A DNA stretch of 64,000 nucleotides, from positions 1,364,001 through 1,428,000 of the forward strand of contig NZ_JBIWXY010000001.1 of the NCBI RefSeq assembly GCF_044751345.1, written 5' to 3'. The DNA comes from Methylobacillus methanolivorans (GTDB lineage Bacteria; Pseudomonadota; Gammaproteobacteria; Burkholderiales; Methylophilaceae). The notes below the pieces were generated by a model. The model did no database searches, had not been told where the DNA came from, and worked only from the letters and a program-made list of their open reading frames with translations. Positions within the stretch are counted from its first letter, which is position 1. Each line of letters begins with the position of its first letter. Position numbers and translations under genes: made by a program. Below are positions 59,052-64,000 of the stretch, piece by piece.

Positions 59052-60488
59052 TCAATGACTATTGAAATTAGTTTTCACCACAACGGGCTCGGCATCTGCG
59101 ATCGTCGGGATAATGACAAACGAGAACTCTTTAGTATTACGCGCGATTTCGCTGGCTAGGTCAACCTTGGCATTCAAGCTCAAGCTCTTACCCGCGCGCA
59201 CACGGATTTCCGGGATATTGCCAAGATCTAGCGCAGCAGCAGGAATACCCTGCACCTTGAGCTCATAACGCTGCTCGAACTCACTCTTGTTGGCGATATT
59301 GATCTGGTAACGATTGCGCACGCTACCATCCGACAACATGACAAATAGCGGCTGCCTGATTTGCTGCACATTCGCCTCGGTATCGTTGCGAGTGCCAATG
59401 TTGTAGAACAAGATGATTGTGGCCACTATTAGTGCTGAAGCGTACCCCAATACCTTCGGACGCTTCCACTCTAGGCGCGGCTTGTGTGGCGCGGGACTAG
59501 CGATGTTCTGCTCTGAATCATAACGGATCAGACCTCGTGGAGAACCAATCGAGTCCATAATGTTATTGCATGCATCAATACACAAACCGCAAGAAATACA
59601 TTGGTACTGCAAACCATCGCGTATATCGATCCCCGTTGGGCAAACCTGCACACAAAAACCACAGTCAATACAATCTCCATGCCCTGCTGCTTGACGCTCC
59701 TCGCGTGTACGCAAGCCCTTGGCAGGCGCCTTACGGCCAGCGCTACCTTCCCCGCGCCGTGTATCATAGGCAACGGCCAGCGTCTCCTGTTCATACATGA
59801 CACCCTGGAATCTGGCATATGGGCAAGCCAATGTACAAATGTGCTCTCGTGACAAACCCGCAGCAACATAAGTCGTGATGGTCAGGACAATGACCGTGAT
59901 ATATCCGGCTTCAGCAGCCGTACCACTGAACAAGCGTGGTATGAAATCCGGGGCATAGGTGAAATAACAGGCAAACGTCACCCCAGTCCAGAACGAAATC
60001 AGTATCATCAGCCCATGCGAGCTACCCATCTTGAGGATTTTCTCGGCGTTCCAGGGCTGCTTTAGCAAGCGCAAGCGTGCAGGCCGCTCTCCCTGAATCA
60101 TGCGCTCAATCATGATGAAAAGATCTGTCCACAAAGTCTGGAAGCAGAAATAGCCGCACCATGCCCTGCCGATCAAACCTGTAGTAAAGAATAACAATGC
60201 GGCAGCAATGAATAGCAGCACCGCCAGCCAGAAGATATCTTGTGGATATACCACCAAGTTAAAAATAAAGAAACGACGCGATTCCAGGTCAAATAACACT
60301 GCCTGGCTTGCGGCACTGTTGCGCGACCACGGCAACCACGGCAACAGGAAATACACTGAATAGGCAATCACCATCACCGCGGTCTTGAAGGTACGAAACT
60401 TACCTTTCACCGAACGCGTGACAATCGGGATCTGCCGGTTTAGAAGCGGGGATTTGTTAGTACTGCTGGTCGAACTGGTTGCTTCCAT
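59052..60488 (-). CDS. ccoG: Cytochrome c oxidase accessory protein CcoG
   Basis: 478-aa membrane ferredoxin-like protein (FixG/RdxA). Several helices (about 20-40, 70-95, 130-165, 180-200), two [4Fe-4S] motifs CIDCGFCVQVCP and CISCGLCIDACN, and a C-terminal immunoglobulin-like domain. It reduces Cu(II) for CcoI-dependent oxidase assembly in studied species. Start at Met20 of the open frame (60488) is the usual one; the ribosome site is weak. Confidence 0.94.
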   Translation of the reverse strand: MEATSSTSSTNKSPLLNRQIPIVTRSVKGKFRTFKTAVMVIAYSVYFLLPWLPWSRNSAASQAVLFDLESRRFFIFNLVVYPQDIFWLAVLLFIAAALLFFTTGLIGRAWCGYFCFQTLWTDLFIMIERMIQGERPARLRLLKQPWNAEKILKMGSSHGLMILISFWTGVTFACYFTYAPDFIPRLFSGTAAEAGYITVIVLTITTYVAAGLSREHICTLACPYARFQGVMYEQETLAVAYDTRRGEGSAGRKAPAKGLRTREERQAAGHGDCIDCGFCVQVCPTGIDIRDGLQYQCISCGLCIDACNNIMDSIGSPRGLIRYDSEQNIASPAPHKPRLEWKRPKVLGYASALIVATIILFYNIGTRNDTEANVQQIRQPLFVMLSDGSVRNRYQINIANKSEFEQRYELKVQGIPAAALDLGNIPEIRVRAGKSLSLNAKVDLASEIARNTKEFSFVIIPTIADAEPVVVKTNFNSH

Positions 60489-60579
60489 AACGCTGGTGAC
60501 ACACCACCCCTCAAAAATGCAACACTCCAAGAAATAAAGGCCCACGCAACCGTGAGCCTTTATTCAACCTCCATGCGCC

Positions 60580-61521
60580 TTAACGGCCACCACCTAGGCT
60601 GTCATGCACATAGACAGTCAAGAGCTTGATTTGTTCTGGCTTCAAGCGACCACCCCAGGCTGGCATGACACCACGATCCAAACCAGCAGTAATGACACGC
60701 TTAACTTCAGCCAGCTTGGCTTCTTGACCAGTCTTGCCACCCACATCAGCCCAGAGCCAGATCTTGTCTGTCAGGTTAGCCGAACCCATTTGGGTATTGC
60801 CCTTGGCATCGGCACCATGGCAATAGTAGCAACCAGCTTCCTCGCTCTTGAACAACTGCGCGCCAGCTGTTGCCTGGCTCGCATCGTGAGGCTCACCAGA
60901 CAAGCTCAATACATAATTGGCAAGTTGGGTAATTTGCTGCTCGTTCAGCACTTCCTTGAACGCAGGCATGAAACCGCGACGTCCATGGTCAATAGTCTGA
61001 TTGATTTCAGCATAAGTACCGCCAAACTGCCAATGGTCATCGGTCAGGTTAGGAGAAAAACCAATCTTGCCCTGGCCGCCAGACTGATGGCAAGGAGCGC
61101 AGTTATCAGAAAACAATGTCTTACCCGCAGAGTTCACGAACTGCATCAACTCAGCATCCTTGGATACGTCCTCAAAGGGCATCGCAGCCACCTTGTCGAA
61201 CCATTGCTTCTGGGTTGCTTGCATCTCGTTCATTTCATGCATGAACTTGGCACGCATGTTCCAGTGAGAAGTCTTCTCCACTTCCTTGCCATCCACCGTA
61301 GTAGCGGTATAGGTAATGGTATGCAGCCCAGGAACCCCCTTGGTGAACTTGTCGCCAATCGGCCATGCCGGATAGAGCAACCAGTAAACCACGGTAAAAA
61401 TGAAAGTAATATAAAAACCCCAAATCCACCATGAAGGCAACGGGTTGGTGTACTCCTCAATCCCATCCCAGCTATGGCCAGTGGTTTTTGGTGTTGTCGT
61501 AGTAGCCTTATCCTGACTCAT
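60580..61521 (-). CDS. ccoP: Cbb3 oxidase diheme subunit CcoP
   Basis: 313-aa membrane-anchored diheme cytochrome c. One helix near residues 31-52 (WIWGFYITFIFTVVYWLLYP), then two cytochrome c domains with CAPCH and CYYCH heme motifs, and Met ligands (FMPAF, VMPAWGGR). Accepts electrons for CcoNO. Follows ccoQ by 13 nt. Confidence 0.97.
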   Translation of the reverse strand: MSQDKATTTTPKTTGHSWDGIEEYTNPLPSWWIWGFYITFIFTVVYWLLYPAWPIGDKFTKGVPGLHTITYTATTVDGKEVEKTSHWNMRAKFMHEMNEMQATQKQWFDKVAAMPFEDVSKDAELMQFVNSAGKTLFSDNCAPCHQSGGQGKIGFSPNLTDDHWQFGGTYAEINQTIDHGRRGFMPAFKEVLNEQQITQLANYVLSLSGEPHDASQATAGAQLFKSEEAGCYYCHGADAKGNTQMGSANLTDKIWLWADVGGKTGQEAKLAEVKRVITAGLDRGVMPAWGGRLKPEQIKLLTVYVHDSLGGGR

Positions 61522-61534
61522 AATGCTTTCCTAA

Positions 61535-61702
61535 CTAGATTTCGTCATCTTGCAGCGGAATATTCTTGTGGCTTTCCAGCCTCTCGCCACGCTTTTTGCT
61601 TCCGAAGACATAGAACAAGATGCCGCAGAACACGAGGAAGAAAATCGCCAAGGACAAAGGCTTGGTGTTTTCGAAACGAGTGAACCATAGCAACCATTCC
61701 AT
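61535..61702 (-). CDS. ccoQ: Cbb3 oxidase subunit CcoQ
   Basis: 55-aa single-helix protein MEWLLWFTRF..., with helix SLAIFFLVFCGILFYVFG at about 17-34 and a charged tail ending PLQDDEI. CcoQ stabilises the CcoNOP core. It lies between ccoO and ccoP, 12 and 13 nt from each, which makes the identity secure in spite of its size. Confidence 0.9.
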   Translation of the reverse strand: MEWLLWFTRFENTKPLSLAIFFLVFCGILFYVFGSKKRGERLESHKNIPLQDDEI

Positions 61703-61714
61703 CGTCTTTACCCC

Positions 61715-62449
61715 TTAGCGGAACTTGACGAAATAATCGTCATCATATTTCTTGAAATCAACCATGGTACCCAGCACCTGCAAATAGGCCACCAAGGCAT
61801 CCATTTCGCTGATATTGCTTGGATCGGTATCATAATTACCCAATTGCGCCTGTGCGACTAGGTTCTTCTCCGCATCAGGAATGTGCAACTGTTTGGCGAC
61901 AGTCTCACCGAATTCCTTCACATTGCGCTCGTATTCCACCTGACTGTTGGAATAAGGAACACCAACACGACGTAAAGCCTTCATCCGATCCTGGATATCG
62001 TCATACTTGAGTTCGGTGCTCGCCAACCATGGGTAGTTAGGCATCACGGACTGGGGTACCAGCGAGCGAGGCGCGATCAAATGTTGCGTATGCCAATCAT
62101 TGGAATACTTACCACCAACGCGAGCCAAATCAGGGCCAGTACGCTTGGAACCCCACTGGAACGGATGGTCATACTTGGATTCAGCTGCCAGGGAATAATG
62201 ACCGTAGCGCAATGCTTCATCACGGAAAGGACGAATCATCTGCGAATGGCAGAGATAACAACCTTCACGGGTATAAATATCACGGCCACGCTGCTCAAGA
62301 GGGGTATAAGGACGCACGCCTTCCACCTTTTCCACTGTCTCCTTGATGAAAAACAGTGGGATGATCTCCACCATGCCGCCTGCACTAATGGCCAGCATGG
62401 TAAACACCAGCAAGATACCTAGGTTGCGCTCAATTTTGTCATGCTTCAT
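61715..62449 (-). CDS. ccoO: Cbb3 oxidase monoheme subunit CcoO
   Basis: 244-aa membrane-anchored cytochrome c: one helix (about 12-32), heme motif CYLCHS with the axial Met downstream (QSVMPNYPWL). The RDIYTREGCYLCHSQMIRPF stretch is the family signature. Transfers electrons from CcoP to CcoN. AAGC... minus-strand spacing to ccoN is 41 nt. Confidence 0.97.
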   Translation of the reverse strand: MKHDKIERNLGILLVFTMLAISAGGMVEIIPLFFIKETVEKVEGVRPYTPLEQRGRDIYTREGCYLCHSQMIRPFRDEALRYGHYSLAAESKYDHPFQWGSKRTGPDLARVGGKYSNDWHTQHLIAPRSLVPQSVMPNYPWLASTELKYDDIQDRMKALRRVGVPYSNSQVEYERNVKEFGETVAKQLHIPDAEKNLVAQAQLGNYDTDPSNISEMDALVAYLQVLGTMVDFKKYDDDYFVKFR

Positions 62450-62490
62450 GAATAACTCCAGTAACTCGTCTCTTTACAATCAAGCGCCGA

Positions 62491-63948
62491 TTAGGCAGCC
62501 GCTACATTGAGGCCTGCGTGGGCAGCCGTACTGCCCTGACGGATGGTCCTGAACATGTTGTAGCACATGATGATCATGCCAGTCAGGAAGAACACCCCAC
62601 CCAATGCACGCATGACGTAGAACGGATGCATCTGGGCAACAGATTCCACGAAGGAATACTGCAAGTTGCCGAAGTCATCAAAAGCACGCCACATCAGACC
62701 CTGCATGATGCCGGAGATCCACATCGCGGTGATGTAAAGCAGCACACCGATAGTAGCCAGCCAGAAATGGACATTGATCAGGCGCAAGCTGTACATCTGT
62801 GTGTTCCAGATACGTGGAACCAGATGGTACATACTGCCGAAAGTAATCATCGCAACCCAGCCCAATGCACCAGAGTGCACGTGACCTACAGTCCAATCAG
62901 TATAGTGAGATAGGGCATTCACATCCTTGAGCGACATCATCGGACCTTCAAAGGTAGACATACCGTAGAAGGACAATGCCACGATGAGGAAGCGGATCAC
63001 AGGATCTGTACGCAGTTTGTCCCAAGCACCAGACAAGGTCATGATGCCGTTGATCATACCGCCCCAGGATGGCAACAACAGCATGATGGAGAAGGTCGCA
63101 GCAAGCGTACCAGTCCAATCAGGCAGAGCTGTCCAATGCAAGTGGTGCGCACCAGCCCACATGTAGAGGAAGATAATTGCCCAGAAGTGCAGGATGGACA
63201 AGCGATAGGAATACACTGGACGACCAGCTTGCTTCGGAACGAAGTAGTACATCATGCCCAAGAACGCCGCAGTCAGGAAGAAGCCCACTGCATTGTGACC
63301 ATACCACCACTGGGTCATCGCATCCTGAGTGCCAGAAAACAAGCTATAGGACTCAAGGGAGAACAACTTCACAGGCACTTGCAGGTTATTGAAAATGTGC
63401 AGCAATGCCGTTGCAAGAATGAATGCCAGGTAGAACCAGTTGGCAACATAGATGTGAGGCTGCTTACGCTTAAGCAAGGTGCCGACATAGATCGCCAAGT
63501 AAGCTACCCAGACGAACAGAATCAGCAAATCAACTGGCCATGTCATTTCGGCATACTCACGCGCTTGCGTATAGCCGAACATATATCCGAGTGCAGACAA
63601 CGCCACCGCTGCTTGCCAGCCCCAGAAAGTGAAATTAGCCAAGCCTTCACCGCCGAACAATCGGGCCTGGCAGGTACGCTGAACAACATAATAAGAAGTG
63701 GCGAACAAGGCACTACCACCGAAACCAAAGATCACACCGCTGGTATGCACTGGGCGCAAGCGACCAAATGTGATGTATGGGCTATCAAAATTCAGGAACG
63801 GAAAGGCCAACTCGGAGGCGATATACACGCCAACGAACATACCAATCGCACCCCAGATCAAGGTCATGATGGCGAACTTGCGAATAATATCGTAGTTATA
63901 TTGCTCGCTAGTACCAACACCAGCAGACGCAATGCTTGCCGTTGCCAT
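62491..63948 (-). CDS. ccoN: Cbb3-type cytochrome oxidase catalytic subunit CcoN
   Basis: 485-aa heme-copper oxidase subunit I with 12 helices, containing low-spin heme and the heme b3-CuB site. Histidine ligands are visible in LRPVHTSGVIFGF, WWYGHNAVGFFLT, GAHHLHWTALPDW and DWTVGHVHSGALGW. High O2 affinity, for growth at low oxygen. GAGGAG 7 nt before ATG 63948 fixes the start. First gene of ccoNOQPGHI. Confidence 0.97.
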   Translation of the reverse strand: MATASIASAGVGTSEQYNYDIIRKFAIMTLIWGAIGMFVGVYIASELAFPFLNFDSPYITFGRLRPVHTSGVIFGFGGSALFATSYYVVQRTCQARLFGGEGLANFTFWGWQAAVALSALGYMFGYTQAREYAEMTWPVDLLILFVWVAYLAIYVGTLLKRKQPHIYVANWFYLAFILATALLHIFNNLQVPVKLFSLESYSLFSGTQDAMTQWWYGHNAVGFFLTAAFLGMMYYFVPKQAGRPVYSYRLSILHFWAIIFLYMWAGAHHLHWTALPDWTGTLAATFSIMLLLPSWGGMINGIMTLSGAWDKLRTDPVIRFLIVALSFYGMSTFEGPMMSLKDVNALSHYTDWTVGHVHSGALGWVAMITFGSMYHLVPRIWNTQMYSLRLINVHFWLATIGVLLYITAMWISGIMQGLMWRAFDDFGNLQYSFVESVAQMHPFYVMRALGGVFFLTGMIIMCYNMFRTIRQGSTAAHAGLNVAAA

Positions 63949-64000
63949 GGTCGCACTCCTCATCTAAAAGTCTATTTGTAAAAAACCGCAAAATTATATT
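63949..64000. other. Upstream end of the cco operon
   Basis: 52 bp with the ccoN ribosome site and AT-rich sequence. No complete FNR/Anr box is seen in this part; the promoter probably lies partly beyond the window. Confidence 0.4.

Noticed and set aside
60604..61434. 276-aa plus-strand ORF opposite ccoP
   Set aside because: Antisense to ccoP with its two heme motifs; no ribosome site or domain.
63136..63981. 281-aa plus-strand ORF opposite ccoN
   Set aside because: Antisense to the ccoN catalytic subunit; composition is that of a shadow frame.
1..64000. CRISPR array or insertion sequence
   Set aside because: No regularly spaced repeats and no transposase-like frame were seen; the only mobile element is the tRNA-Met island.

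Overview
The window looks like part of the chromosome of a methylotrophic betaproteobacterium, most probably Methylophilaceae (Methylobacillus/Methylovorus type). The evidence is an mxaRSAC block for methanol dehydrogenase maturation at the left edge and gene orders typical of Betaproteobacteria: TPR protein-lolB-ispE-tRNA-Gln-prs-rplY-pth-ychF, miaB-ybeZ-ybeY-corC with lnt nearby, and glyQS-gmhB-plsC-ygjP. The genus is an inference; the window holds no rRNA or other diagnostic marker.

Layout. 1-3600 (minus): mxaR, mxaS, mxaA and the start of mxaC. 3.8-8.7 kb (minus): mutM and a four-gene Gld-type ABC exporter unit. 9.0-15.9 kb (plus): housekeeping genes for lipoprotein sorting (lolB), isoprenoids (ispE), PRPP (prs), translation (rplY, pth, ychF) and tRNA-Gln. 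15.9-19.1 kb: DUF421, DUF4142 and KGG-repeat proteins that look stress-related, and a 490-aa heme-oxygenase-like diiron protein candidate.

19.4-24.7 kb: a small integrative island inserted at the 3' end of a tRNA-Met gene. It carries a P4-type integrase, an AlpA-like regulator, about 470 bp of strongly base-paired sequence that I read as an undescribed structured RNA, an HTH protein, a PEP-CTERM secreted protein, an unknown protein and a hairpin-rich right end. A near-perfect 20-bp repeat marks both ends. This is the most novel part of the window.

25.0-37.4 kb: accessory and envelope genes: fluoride channel crcB, a ClsC-like phospholipase D, a PF00882-like protein, small unknown proteins, an SRPBCC protein, YbaL-type K+/H+ antiporter, a DUF482 acyltransferase, a glycine-zipper lipoprotein, an EF-hand protein and an OmpR/EnvZ-type pair. 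37.3-52.3 kb: siroheme synthase cysG, miaB, ybeZ-ybeY-corC, then a secreted protein, a chemoreceptor and mscL sitting between corC and lnt, then glyQS, gmhB, plsC and a ygjP-like protease.

52.4-55.7 kb: nitrosative stress and iron storage: nsrR and hmp sharing an upstream motif, bfd behind a Fur-box-like palindrome, and two bacterioferritin genes with complementary active-site losses. 55.8-64.0 kb (minus): a complete cbb3 oxidase cluster ccoNOQPGHI, with a ccoH whose N-terminus carries extra membrane segments. Together the right-hand genes suit a microaerobic, NO-exposed lifestyle, and the left-hand genes suit growth on methanol.
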